A stretch of 49,645 nt of DNA from Patescibacteria group bacterium (GTDB lineage Bacteria > Patescibacteriota > Microgenomatia > Daviesbacterales > UBA10151). Below are positions 15,697 through 23,447 of this stretch, in pieces. A program made the position numbers and the translations under genes. The stretch covers positions 202,442 to 252,086 of the forward strand of contig CALRFD010000002.1 of the NCBI GenBank assembly GCA_943356485.1. The letters run 5' to 3'. The notes beneath the pieces were generated by a model. It was not told the origin of the DNA. It searched no databases and saw nothing but the letters and a program-made list of their open reading frames with translations. Position 1 is the first letter of the stretch; the number at the start of each line of letters is the position of its first letter.

Positions 15697-16289
15697 ACTT
15701 GCCTTTCTATTTTTTTAGGCGAAACTCTACCGCCTTGATGTTGACCCCGATACTTATAAGTTTTTCCTTCTATTTTATGAAAAACTATATTACAAATTCG
15801 AGCACCCATTTGTAACTTTACAGGAAAAGGAGACAAATTGGTAAGCCCCATTGTTAAAACCCCGCTATATCCTGGATCGGTTTTGGAATTTAAAAGCAGT
15901 AACCCTGATCTAAAAAGGGAGGTTCTTACATGAACTAACGGCATTAAATCTGAAGGTGTGTTTATCTCTTCATGTGTTTGTACTAAAAAATAATCACCTG
16001 GTTTTACTGTTACCCAAATTTGATTATCTTCATTTTCCTTAAACCTGGCTACCTCTTTCGTCTCCACTCCCTTTCTGTTACCTAACACCTGCTCGCCACG
16101 CTTCGCTGACGAAGCGGGTTCACTGTCCCCTTGAATAAAAGCTCCACCTTTAATAATTTTATGAACTGATCCAAGCCTTAAGTCTACTCCAACTCCTTCT
16201 GGATTTTTAAGCTCTCTTTGACCTAAATTTTTGATCAGGCCATGCTTTTTTATTCTTTTGTGAATTTCATTTATACCTAGAACTGACAT
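15693..16289 (-). CDS. dUTPase/dCTP deaminase family protein
   Basis: 198 residues of the trimeric dUTPase-Dcd fold. Seen: GVDLRLG (34-40), RTSLFRSGL (122-130), TDPGYSGVL (137-145), and a C-terminal GQHQGGRVS phosphate-loop-like motif. Next to the Dcd-like DPGY, the glutamate used for deamination in Dcd (LEF) is replaced (LTM), so I favour dUTP hydrolysis over deamination. Residues about 53-72 are extra and are encoded by a repeat with stem CGCTTCG/CGAAGCG (16099-16116). It lies between dcd and thyA, so it would supply dUMP to thymidylate synthase. Confidence 0.8.
   Translation of the reverse strand: MSVLGINEIHKRIKKHGLIKNLGQRELKNPEGVGVDLRLGSVHKIIKGGAFIQGDSEPASSAKRGEQVLGNRKGVETKEVARFKENEDNQIWVTVKPGDYFLVQTHEEINTPSDLMPLVHVRTSLFRSGLLLLNSKTDPGYSGVLTMGLTNLSPFPVKLQMGARICNIVFHKIEGKTYKYRGQHQGGRVSPKKIERQV
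16099..16116. repeat. GC-rich hairpin insertion in dut-like gene
   Basis: CGCTTCG-CTGA-CGAAGCG, a 7-bp stem with a 4-nt loop, translated in frame as part of an extra loop of about 20 residues. Confidence 0.6.
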
Positions 16290-16298
16290 AGTAAAATG

Positions 16299-16410
16299 TC
16301 AAAACTCAAATGTTAAATGTCAAATCTGAATCTTAAATCTCAAAGATTTTAGAGTTTTTAGATTTAAGTTTTAGTTTTGAGTTTTGATTTTTGAGATTTG
16401 AGTTTTTTCC
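16299..16410. repeat. AT-rich AACTCAAA repeat tract between dcd and dut-like gene
   Basis: Multiple degenerate copies of AAACTCAAA, AAATGTCAAA and AAATCTCAAA, with reverse copies TTTGAGTTT and TTTTGAGATTTGAG, capable of folding back. It spills into the 3' end of dcd, where it encodes the tail KKLKSQKSKLKTKT. No gene is seen. Confidence 0.6.
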
Positions 16411-17014
16411 CCATTATATTTGAAACTTCCGGCAAATTTGACCCACCATATCTATTGTTTGGAGAATTTTTGTATGAGCGTTCCACAGGAGCAGACAGTT
16501 TTTCAAAAGAAAAAGCGCAGATCGGAGAACCTTCATATATGACCAGCTTTTTACCCTTTAAAAAAGTCCCAAATTCCAAAACCGGACAACCGTCCCAACC
16601 AGGATCAAATCTGGCTGCAGTTGAGTGCACCACCACCCCTAAACGAGCCAGGGAGGATTTACCATGCAGGTGACCGACAATATCATCCGGCAAAGTTAAC
16701 CTCTCTTTGGTGGTAGCTATCACAAAGTCATGTTCGGTTAAAATAAAGGGCTGGCCGGGTTTAAGCTCTACAATTCTCATCATTGATTCCATATCCTCTT
16801 TGCTGGCATACCTCGTATCTATAGTATTTAATCCCTCGCTTGTAAAAACCCGCAGCTTGTTTCCAAGATGAAAGTCTATAGTAACCTCATCTACATTCTC
16901 TTCCCAATCTTTAGGTAGTGGATCGATTTTTATTACGCCTTTTTTGACCGATTCCTTAATCGCCCAATCAGGCAGGGTTCCTAAAATATTAGTTGTGTTA
17001 TTCTTCTGTGCCAT
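16364..17014 (-). CDS. dcd: dCTP deaminase (possibly bifunctional)
   Basis: Deaminates dCTP to dUTP. It has 216 residues, a little above the usual ~190. Seen: VTIDFHLGN (44-52), GKSSLARLGV (118-127), FDPGWDG (136-142), and the catalytic glutamate in VLEF (Glu147). The C-terminal 15 residues are lysine-rich and come from the repeat tract downstream. Some Dcd homologues also hydrolyse dUTP; this cannot be told apart here. First gene of dcd-dut-thyA-folA, a route from dCTP to dTMP, with a promoter at 17029-17057. Confidence 0.93.
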   Translation of the reverse strand: MAQKNNTTNILGTLPDWAIKESVKKGVIKIDPLPKDWEENVDEVTIDFHLGNKLRVFTSEGLNTIDTRYASKEDMESMMRIVELKPGQPFILTEHDFVIATTKERLTLPDDIVGHLHGKSSLARLGVVVHSTAARFDPGWDGCPVLEFGTFLKGKKLVIYEGSPICAFSFEKLSAPVERSYKNSPNNRYGGSNLPEVSNIMGKKLKSQKSKLKTKT

Positions 17015-17028
17015 ATTGTAACTTACAC

Positions 17029-17057
17029 AATTTAAACTCTAAGCTCTATTTTTTCAA
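17029..17057 (-). promoter_or_regulatory. Promoter of dcd-thyA-folA group
   Basis: -35 TTGAAA (17052-17057), a 17-nt spacer and -10 TAAATT (17029-17034), 14 nt before the dcd start. No strong Shine-Dalgarno follows. Confidence 0.6.
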
Positions 17058-17099
17058 GTAGTAATTTAAAGTTTGTAAAACATTTACCACTCAAGAAGT

Positions 17100-18317
17100 T
17101 TATCTTTCCTGTACAATTTTCTCGAGAGCAGCTTGGGCACTAGCAAATGATTTTCTATCTCCAAAATGACGTATAAAGGTATTCAATCCGCAATCAATTT
17201 TTCCCTCCTCTTTAAATTGAAGAACCTCATAGGATGTTGGTGCGCGACCTAATTGTACTCTTAATCTAATCCAATTCTGAATAATATCTTCATCCGAATG
17301 GACATAAACCTCAGGTTTTCGTTGATCTCTTAAACGACTGTACTGAACATACTTTCTTTGCGCTTCTATTACTTCACTATCATCAATCTTGATATCATTT
17401 TTATCCATTTCTTTGTCCAGATTTTTTTTAGCCCTCCCAAAGTTTTTTTTACTTCCTGAATCATCAAATTTAAGCGGGTAAACCCAATCCCCAAATTCTG
17501 TTAAACCAAGTTTGTATAATCTTTTTATTTCAAATCTTAACGGAGGATGATTTAATATTCTTGTTATTCTTATCCATTCTCTCAATACAGCCTCAATAGG
17601 TATAATTCTATCTTGAGACAACATAACCTTATTATGTTCTAAATCTAGATCTCTATAAAAAACAAGTTTCTTTTCAAGATTGGGATCCATAGAATGAATG
17701 TGTTCTGCAAAATGTTTTATATCTCTTAAAGAGGTTATTGCTATGCCACGTATTCCTTCTCTAGTGTAGCTCTTCGTTGCTATGCTTGGGTCTTCAACTC
17801 CTACTCGAACCATTAATTCAGATAAAAAATTAGCTGCAACGCGATAAGCTGTACTTATCCTAAGACTGTCATATTTTTGTCTCGGAGATTTAAAGAAATA
17901 TCCTCTAACATTAAATGCGCCTTCCAAAAATGACCAGATGTATCGATCATTTTTTAAAACCCAATTATGCTGATTTGATATAGTATCTACCCAAGCATCG
18001 CGGGCAAAATTACCCATTGCTTCTCCATAAAATCCTGTTTTAAATGATAAAATTGGACTCTTTCTTGATTCATAATACGACATATGAGCATTTACACCAA
18101 ATAATCGTTCCCCTCTAGATTTTAGAACGTCATAAAGACTACTATGTAGCATGTAGAAAGATATCTTACCTTTATGATCCGCATTATTAATGCTACCGCT
18201 TACTGCTAATACTCCCATCATCCAAGCCAACTCTGTTGAAGGCATAATGAGCTCTTCCCTACGTCTGGCTGTATTTCTTAAATATCCTCCAGTTTGATAA
18301 TTTTCCGGTGTGGGCAT
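17100..18317 (-). CDS. Degenerate LAGLIDADG-type protein with homing-endonuclease-associated repeats
   Basis: 405 residues. Two LAGLIDADG-like helices occur at 29-43 (ELAWMMGVLAVSGSIN) and 127-142 (FLEGAFNVRGYF), spaced as in single-chain homing endonucleases. The acidic metal ligands that should end each motif are replaced (Ser40, and Asn136/Arg138), so cleavage is unlikely. Two C-terminal modules, about 243-300 and 344-398 (IIQNWIRLRVQLGRAPTSYEV ... HFGDRKSFASAQAALEK), match the helical repeat often attached to homing endonucleases. No intron or intein host is visible. I infer a domesticated DNA-binding protein; AGAGG before the ATG supports the start. Confidence 0.65.
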   Translation of the reverse strand: MPTPENYQTGGYLRNTARRREELIMPSTELAWMMGVLAVSGSINNADHKGKISFYMLHSSLYDVLKSRGERLFGVNAHMSYYESRKSPILSFKTGFYGEAMGNFARDAWVDTISNQHNWVLKNDRYIWSFLEGAFNVRGYFFKSPRQKYDSLRISTAYRVAANFLSELMVRVGVEDPSIATKSYTREGIRGIAITSLRDIKHFAEHIHSMDPNLEKKLVFYRDLDLEHNKVMLSQDRIIPIEAVLREWIRITRILNHPPLRFEIKRLYKLGLTEFGDWVYPLKFDDSGSKKNFGRAKKNLDKEMDKNDIKIDDSEVIEAQRKYVQYSRLRDQRKPEVYVHSDEDIIQNWIRLRVQLGRAPTSYEVLQFKEEGKIDCGLNTFIRHFGDRKSFASAQAALEKIVQER

Positions 18318-18341
18318 AGTTTAAACCTCTTTGTAGTAAAA

Positions 18342-20498
18342 TTAACGTCCAGTCCTGGTATCACTATCTGTAGCTTCCCTGTCTCTGGCAATCAGTTCTT
18401 CTCTCAACCTATTTATTTCTTCCAAATCCTGAAAATGAGAACGCATTACTCTAGGGGTGTCAGGATGATCAAAGTCCAACTGTCCCAACCTTCTTATAAC
18501 CTCATCCAAAGCAGTTCTTTCTGTTTCCGTAATATCTTTAGGCTCTAAATCAACATCTCTTAAACCTGAAACTATATTTTGAAGTAACCTTCGTAATTTT
18601 TCTCTGTTAGTTATCTTCCTTTGCTCATTAAGCATAGTTGGGTCTATTATTGCTTCTTCTGGTCTAGCTTGCTCAACTAATCTAGGTGCTCCATAAGTTC
18701 TGCCACTAAAACGGGGGTTTTCAAATCCTGGTGCAACTTCCGCTCCCTTCTTTTCTACGGCAGACTCGGAAGGAGTTACAACCTGTTGTATAGCTGGTTG
18801 AACTACGATAATACCTCTTTTATTTTGTTGATCCAAAGCCACACTTAAACGTACCTCTCCAGCTTTTACTTTAAAAACTAAATCCGGATCAAGGCTTAAT
18901 AACTGCCTTACTCTTACCCTAACTTGAGACTGATTATTATTATCAATATTCCTAAATTCTCCAACTACCAACCCTACAATATCTGCTTTAACCTGTGGAC
19001 CATAGCCTGCTTTTAGTCTATCTCCTGATGTTTGATCAATCATTTCGCCAACCTTGTGCATAGATACCTGTGTATTCATTCTCCTGTTTATTTCATCCAT
19101 AGCACTTATTAGTTTTTGGTTAACCTTAGCTAGAGATTCTGAAGTGTTAATTTCTGTCATCTCCTTTTGTACTAATTCTATAGTAGATAATGATTCATCA
19201 ACAGTCTGCGCCCTAACTCCGCTAGCTATAAGTTGATGACGGTTTGTTGTCAATTGCGATTTAATAAGTTCTGCTCTTTGGTAAACTGTACCTGATGCCC
19301 TGATGGTTCTGATTAAATTTTGTATATCCGGGTCGGATAAAATAGTCTTTCTCCCCAATCCCTCAACTAAAACTGCTTCAAGTTTAGTAAGTTCCTGCAC
19401 TTTCTGAGCCTCTTTATATCTTTTAGTTAGCCTATCAACATTTAAATCTTCCCTAACCTTATCATATTGTTTTATTGGATCTAAGTCACTAAATACTCCT
19501 ATAACCTGAGCAAAATTAAGATTTTGATCCCTAAGTGCCATCCCCAAAACAGTCATTACTTCGTCCCTGTTATAATTAGTGGCTACTTTTCTAAATGAGT
19601 CAGAGATAAATTGACCCAACTGATCGCGCATCTGCTCTCTCTCGCTATCATTAGAAAATGCAACCTCTAATTTTCTATCCACCTCAGGAGTATGTAAAAG
19701 CCCATAAATTTGTCTCCTGGCTTCTTTCGCCCCACCAATAACATCTGAATCCGTTCCTACTAAGATAAAAGCCGAACGCGCTACTTCCTGCCTAACAAGT
19801 CCTGTCTGACGGATAACTGCAGCCATTTCAACCAGTGAAGCTCTTAACTTAACCCTCTCTTCCAGTGTTTCGCCTGCCATTAACCTTGGCTGTCTCTCCA
19901 AATCTTTCTTTAAACCATCCTCAGTTGCTATATTTATTCTTGGATTACCGAGCAAACTTAAGGCTGAAAGGGCTGAATACTTTCTTGCTATGCTTTCCCC
20001 TACCATGTTAACCCAACCGTTTACCAGATGCGCAGCAATCCTGTCCGGTGCAATTTGGGAGTGTACAATAGTTGGATTAATAACTGCTCTAAGATATTGA
20101 AGCATCGTGAGCGCTTCCTGTCTTCCTACTCTTTCTCCAACTGGTACAATTGCTGGATTTTGTAAAACTTCTCCTGTTACATCTTTTACTGTAAATTGAA
20201 AATTATGAGGTATAACTGCCGGATTATCTTTATTATCAGCCACTACTTTAGTACGAGTCATGCCATCAAGTATACAATCTATAGTAACCACACCCTGCTC
20301 TGGAGAAAAGGTAATAACTTTAACAACCTGAGGAGGTTCGAACTGAATTGGGGAAAAATGAGCAACCATCTGTCCATATGATATCTGATTTACTATTAAA
20401 GCTGCCGGATTTTTCCGCATTAAATCCATTGGGTCTGCAACTCTTATATTTCTGTCTTCAGGACTTGGTCTACCGTCTCCTTCTACTCTTCTATTCAT
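18342..20498 (-). CDS. Large hypothetical protein
   Basis: 718 residues, not recognised. The N-terminus (about 1-130) is beta-rich with Pro/Arg (PMDLMRKNPAALIVNQISYGQM). The middle (about 130-520) is predominantly helical and charged with no clear enzyme motif. A short beta stretch (about 525-575) is followed by a Pro/Glu-rich linker and a helical C-terminus ending in Arg/Asp-rich residues. No signal peptide or membrane helix, so cytoplasmic. It lies 24 nt before the LAGLIDADG-like gene and 46 nt after the aspartokinase gene, so the three may be co-transcribed. The combination does not suggest a shared pathway. Confidence 0.7.
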   Translation of the reverse strand: MNRRVEGDGRPSPEDRNIRVADPMDLMRKNPAALIVNQISYGQMVAHFSPIQFEPPQVVKVITFSPEQGVVTIDCILDGMTRTKVVADNKDNPAVIPHNFQFTVKDVTGEVLQNPAIVPVGERVGRQEALTMLQYLRAVINPTIVHSQIAPDRIAAHLVNGWVNMVGESIARKYSALSALSLLGNPRINIATEDGLKKDLERQPRLMAGETLEERVKLRASLVEMAAVIRQTGLVRQEVARSAFILVGTDSDVIGGAKEARRQIYGLLHTPEVDRKLEVAFSNDSEREQMRDQLGQFISDSFRKVATNYNRDEVMTVLGMALRDQNLNFAQVIGVFSDLDPIKQYDKVREDLNVDRLTKRYKEAQKVQELTKLEAVLVEGLGRKTILSDPDIQNLIRTIRASGTVYQRAELIKSQLTTNRHQLIASGVRAQTVDESLSTIELVQKEMTEINTSESLAKVNQKLISAMDEINRRMNTQVSMHKVGEMIDQTSGDRLKAGYGPQVKADIVGLVVGEFRNIDNNNQSQVRVRVRQLLSLDPDLVFKVKAGEVRLSVALDQQNKRGIIVVQPAIQQVVTPSESAVEKKGAEVAPGFENPRFSGRTYGAPRLVEQARPEEAIIDPTMLNEQRKITNREKLRRLLQNIVSGLRDVDLEPKDITETERTALDEVIRRLGQLDFDHPDTPRVMRSHFQDLEEINRLREELIARDREATDSDTRTGR

Positions 20499-20544
20499 GG
20501 GCGCAACTTTAACATATTATTAGTTCAGAATCAATCCTCAACAA

Positions 20545-21870
20545 TCAACCAATCAGTGCCCTATGTGCAGCTCTGATTGCATCATCAACCATATTACTAT
20601 CAACAAATACGACTATACTTATGCCTGAAGGGGTACTAGTAAACCCACTAAACTTAATAGAGGCGTCATCTAGTGCTGGGAATAACATCCTTGAAACCCT
20701 TTCCCTATTTTCTCTAATTCCCTGTCCAACGATGGATATAAACCCTACATTTTTTCGCAATTCAGCACTCAGAGGTTTTATTATTCTTCTTATTTTAGCT
20801 AAAATTTCATCTTCTTGTCCAGTCAGCTGTTCCTGGTTAAAAGTGACCAAAAGACGATCAGTTTCAGCAAGAGGATAGTCAATTGATATTCCGCTCCTTT
20901 GAATTATGTTAAGAATCCTGTCTGCTATTCCTTTATCCTCACTCATCCCAAACTTGTGGATATTAAATGAGGCAATACCGCCCCTTCCTCCAATACCGAT
21001 CACATCTTCACCTTCCACTGTAGGTCTCTTACTAACGACCATCGTTCCTCTGCTTTCCGGCTTTAATGAATGTCTAACATTTATCGGGATTCCAACATTG
21101 GCAACAGGAATAATAGTATCTCTATGTAAAACCTTAATGCCTGCATTCCCTAATTCCCTATATTCTTCAAAGGTTAGTTTTTCTATCAATCTTGTTTTTT
21201 CTCTCACTATCCTGGGATCAGCTGAGAGAACACCATCTATGCTAGTTAGATTTTGATATAAAGAAGCGTTAATCCCCCTGGCAATAACAGCTCCGGTTAT
21301 ATCTGAGCCATCTCTTGGAAAAGTCATAATCTGCCCATCTGCGCCTAAACCATAGAATCCGGATATGACAAATCTATCTCTCCCCTTAAGTCTACTGTGA
21401 ATTAAGCCATATGATCTTTCGTCCAATTGGCCATTTTTTCTAAACCTGATTATTTCTGTTGGATCTACAAAGCGGAAATCTAGTAACTCTCCTAACATCT
21501 TTCCTTCAATAGCTTCACCCCGGGATATTATCCAAGCATCAGATTGTCCATTGGCTATACCTACTTCCAAACTGCCCAGCAATCTAGCCATGTCATAATA
21601 ACCTAAGAAATCAGCAATTCCCATAAATTGGGCATTCACTGCATCCAAATAGACTTGATATGAACGGCCTGAATTTTTTGCCTTTGTTATATCAATTAAG
21701 TGATCAGTAACTTTTCTATCGCCATCATTAACTGACCCTGGGCCAGAAGGTACGACATAATGAACATCTGGATTTGCACTAACATAATCCATAGCAGATT
21801 TAGTCCTTTCTCCATTTGCTAAGGACCAACCTCCAAACTTTGCAACTTCATATCTTTCTTGATTTCTCAT
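20545..21870 (-). CDS. Aspartokinase with C-terminal ACT domains
   Basis: Phosphorylates aspartate, the first step towards lysine, threonine and methionine. It has 441 residues. Seen: the N-terminal KFGGWS (11-16; the family usually has KFGGTS), SRGEAIEGKMLG, FPRDGSDITGAVIA (the aspartate-binding GGSD-like stretch) and SIDGVLSADPRIV, followed by two ACT-like regulatory domains (about 290-370 and 380-441). None of the later pathway genes are in the window. The leader carries a small ORF and a terminator that look like an attenuator (21891-22059). The ribosome binding site AAAAAAGG lies between terminator and ATG. Confidence 0.9.
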   Translation of the reverse strand: MRNQERYEVAKFGGWSLANGERTKSAMDYVSANPDVHYVVPSGPGSVNDGDRKVTDHLIDITKAKNSGRSYQVYLDAVNAQFMGIADFLGYYDMARLLGSLEVGIANGQSDAWIISRGEAIEGKMLGELLDFRFVDPTEIIRFRKNGQLDERSYGLIHSRLKGRDRFVISGFYGLGADGQIMTFPRDGSDITGAVIARGINASLYQNLTSIDGVLSADPRIVREKTRLIEKLTFEEYRELGNAGIKVLHRDTIIPVANVGIPINVRHSLKPESRGTMVVSKRPTVEGEDVIGIGGRGGIASFNIHKFGMSEDKGIADRILNIIQRSGISIDYPLAETDRLLVTFNQEQLTGQEDEILAKIRRIIKPLSAELRKNVGFISIVGQGIRENRERVSRMLFPALDDASIKFSGFTSTPSGISIVVFVDSNMVDDAIRAAHRALIG

Positions 21871-21890
21871 ATTTTTCCTTTTTTCCCATT

Positions 21891-21912
21891 AAAAAACCCC
21901 TCAATCGAGGGG
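21891..21912 (-). terminator. Terminator hairpin in aspartokinase leader
   Basis: Perfect stem CCCCUC-GAUU-GAGGGG (21897-21912) followed by six U (21891-21896) on the minus strand, 20 nt before the aspartokinase ATG. Its 5' arm can instead pair with CUCGCGGAGGGG upstream (21959-21970), within the leader ORF, giving an antiterminator. Confidence 0.75.
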
Positions 21913-21946
21913 CTAATGTTTTAAACTTTAGATGTTTAAATTTACA

Positions 21947-22018
21947 TCAAAGCAAAACCCCCTCCGCGAGTGGTTGTTTTTTAGTTTGTTTGACTGTTAA
22001 GTACATATCTATATTCAT
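21947..22018 (-). CDS. Candidate leader peptide of aspartokinase
   Basis: 23 codons starting at ATG 22018 and ending TGA at 21947, with TVKQTKK in the middle: three lysine and two threonine codons within seven, end products of the aspartate pathway. The codons after the lysines (LAEGV) overlap the antiterminator strand 21959-21970. In the classical scheme, a ribosome stalled at the lysine codons leaves that strand free to block the terminator; a ribosome reaching the stop covers it. Its promoter is close and strong. Coding status is inferred from position and composition only. Confidence 0.5.
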   Translation of the reverse strand: MNIDMYLTVKQTKKQPLAEGVLL

Positions 22019-22030
22019 AATCGTTTATAT

Positions 22031-22059
22031 ATTATATACAAATATTGCTAGATTGTAAA
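22031..22059 (-). promoter_or_regulatory. Promoter of the aspartokinase leader
   Basis: -35 TTTACA (22054-22059), a 17-nt spacer and consensus -10 TATAAT (22031-22036). Predicted start about 22024, about 6 nt before the leader ATG. It overlaps the 3' end of tmk. Confidence 0.75.
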
Positions 22060-22782
22060 TACCGCTTTGTTAGTTAAGATTTCTAATATCTTTTTTTGAA
22101 TTTCTTCTTTGGATTTCATATTTAGGTTCTCCATGCACTCTATCAAAACCCAACCATCTTCTGATTTAGAAAGCTCCAGATAAATTTTTCCAGCTGCTTC
22201 CAGATGGGCTAGATTTTCTTCATGTATATCAATCTCACTCTCTTTCCTGGCATTTTTTTGGCCTGTTTTTGGATCAATATTTAAAAGAACAGTTAAATCC
22301 GGCTTTGGCATGCCATTAGTTTGATACTCCAGCTGATCAATCCAACTCATAAACTCTTCTCTTTTTTCTTCCGGAAGATTAGCACTAAGATGAGCTTTGG
22401 AAGAGGAAACATATCTGTTGGCTACTACCACTTTCCCACTTTGCAGCCAACTTTCAATTAAAGGCTTTGCCAAAAGCCTGTCTCCGGCAAAAGCCAGCGC
22501 CATTAAATACGGATTAACATTGCTAATTTCCCCAAACTCTCCCTCTAAATATCTTTTTATTAATTTTCCATACAAATTATCTTCATATCTGGGGAAAGAG
22601 ATCACCTCAACCTGCAAGGCCTCGCCCCTTCGGGTCTGAGCGGTTCGACTGAGCTCACCGTCAAAGCCCTCAGGGTCGAAGACTTGCGAGGCTAAATATT
22701 GTTTTAAAAGCTCAATCTGGGTAGTTTTTCCAGAGCCATCAATTCCTTCTATAACTAATAAAAATCCTTGACTTGTTTTCAT
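22048..22782 (-). CDS. tmk: Thymidylate kinase
   Basis: Phosphorylates dTMP to dTDP. It has 244 residues against the usual ~205-215. Seen: P-loop GIDGSGKTT (13-21), SFPRYED (62-68), AGDRLLAKPLI with the DR motif (101-102), and ANRYVSS (121-127). The excess is a segment at about 31-56, between the P-loop helix and the strand before SFPRY, encoded by the GC-rich fold-back region 22615-22692. This is an in-frame repeat insertion in a surface position. It completes the dTTP route with thyA and dcd. The neighbour NYN gene is unrelated. Confidence 0.95.
   Translation of the reverse strand: MKTSQGFLLVIEGIDGSGKTTQIELLKQYLASQVFDPEGFDGELSRTAQTRRGEALQVEVISFPRYEDNLYGKLIKRYLEGEFGEISNVNPYLMALAFAGDRLLAKPLIESWLQSGKVVVANRYVSSSKAHLSANLPEEKREEFMSWIDQLEYQTNGMPKPDLTVLLNIDPKTGQKNARKESEIDIHEENLAHLEAAGKIYLELSKSEDGWVLIECMENLNMKSKEEIQKKILEILTNKAVFTI
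22615..22692. repeat. GC-rich fold-back insertion in tmk
   Basis: Bounded by CCTCGCCCCTT on one side and GACTTGCGAGG on the other, with internal TTCGACTGAGCTCACCGTC and CCCTCAGGGTCGAAG. It is far more GC-rich than the gene around it and is translated as about 26 extra residues. The pyrD insertion (41775-41822) shares the CCCTGAG and TTCGACGG/TTTGACGG elements. Confidence 0.65.
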
Positions 22783-22795
22783 AATATGTTACAAT
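22768..22795 (+). promoter_or_regulatory. Promoter of a short plus-strand transcript
   Basis: -35 TTGACT (22768-22773), a 16-nt spacer and extended -10 TGtTACAAT (hexamer 22790-22795). It lies over the 5' end of tmk, reading in the opposite direction. Predicted start about 22803. Confidence 0.55.
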
Positions 22796-22802
22796 AAGTT
22801 TA

Positions 22803-22862
22803 TCACGATGACCAAGCTAAGCAGCCTAAGGTTTCGACCGACCGTTGATCTTGGTCTTTTTT
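22803..22862 (+). ncRNA. Predicted ~60-nt transcript (small RNA or 18-codon mini-gene)
   Basis: Bounded by the promoter 22768-22795 and a terminator-like end: GACCAAG (22810-22816) pairs with CTTGGTC (22850-22856), followed by TTTTTT. The loop contains a second small hairpin, GGT-TTCG-ACC. An ORF starting at ATG 22808 would encode MTKLSSLRFRPTVDLGLF. It overlaps the 3' end of the NYN gene and lies just upstream of the tmk start, both on the other strand, so antisense action on either is possible. Confidence 0.4.
22810..22862 (+). terminator. Terminator-like hairpin with T-run
   Basis: 7-bp stem GACCAAG/CTTGGTC with a 33-nt structured loop, then six T. The loop is long for a simple intrinsic terminator. 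Confidence 0.45.
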
Positions 22863-23338
22863 AATTCTAAAGACCCTCTTATTAAATCAATTCTAACAAT
22901 ATATTTATTAAACTTTCTTAAAAGTCCTGAATAATGTCTGTTCGGAGTAAGTATATGCAATAGTTTAGATTGCTGATCCAGATACTCAACCAAACAATGA
23001 AAATCCCCATCGCCTGATACAATAATTGCTTTATCATAGTTTCTATATTGAATCATAGTATGCAACACTAACTCTGCGTCAACATTGCCCTTTACGGTTT
23101 TATCTGGCAATTCCATGGTTGGTTTTAGAATAATTATATAACCCATTTGCTGTAAAGATGTATACAGAGCTTCATTGCCTGCTTTATATCCAATGAAAAG
23201 GAACGCCTCAGTAACATTATATTTATTCCGAATATACTGTCTAAATTTACGCCAGTCGAGAATCCAACCCTGACTCTTAACACCTAAGTTCAAATTCTGA
23301 CCATCAATAAAAGCGTAGATTTTTGTCTTTTTATCCAT
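22826..23338 (-). CDS. NYN/PIN-like domain protein (LabA/DUF88 type)
   Basis: 170 residues from ATG 23338. A TTG 12 codons upstream is open but less likely, since MDKKTKIYAFIDGQN fits the family start. NYN-domain acidic residues are seen in FIDGQNL, in GNVDAELVLHT and in SGDGDFHCLVEYL, the set expected for a metal-dependent RNase fold. The C-terminus (LELKKTKINGRSKP) is basic. Proteins of this family are suspected RNases; the target is unknown. Its 3' end overlaps the predicted short plus-strand transcript. Confidence 0.85.
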   Translation of the reverse strand: MDKKTKIYAFIDGQNLNLGVKSQGWILDWRKFRQYIRNKYNVTEAFLFIGYKAGNEALYTSLQQMGYIIILKPTMELPDKTVKGNVDAELVLHTMIQYRNYDKAIIVSGDGDFHCLVEYLDQQSKLLHILTPNRHYSGLLRKFNKYIVRIDLIRGSLELKKTKINGRSKP

Positions 23339-23415
23339 TTCAATTGAGCTTAAACTAATTAGAGAATTTTTCAAGAGGGAATATCATTTAGGCACACATA
23401 TAGTTGTTTTATTCG

Positions 23416-23446
23416 CATAGATTCCATGTCGGGGCACGGAATGGCA
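23416..23446. repeat. Degenerate half copy of the double-hairpin element
   Basis: CATAGATTCC-ATGTCGGGGCAC-GGAATG has the same GATTCC...GGAATG half as the elements at 4570-4638 and 39335-39402, but only one hairpin. It lies just after the pyrG stop. Confidence 0.45.
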
Positions 23447-23447
23447 G

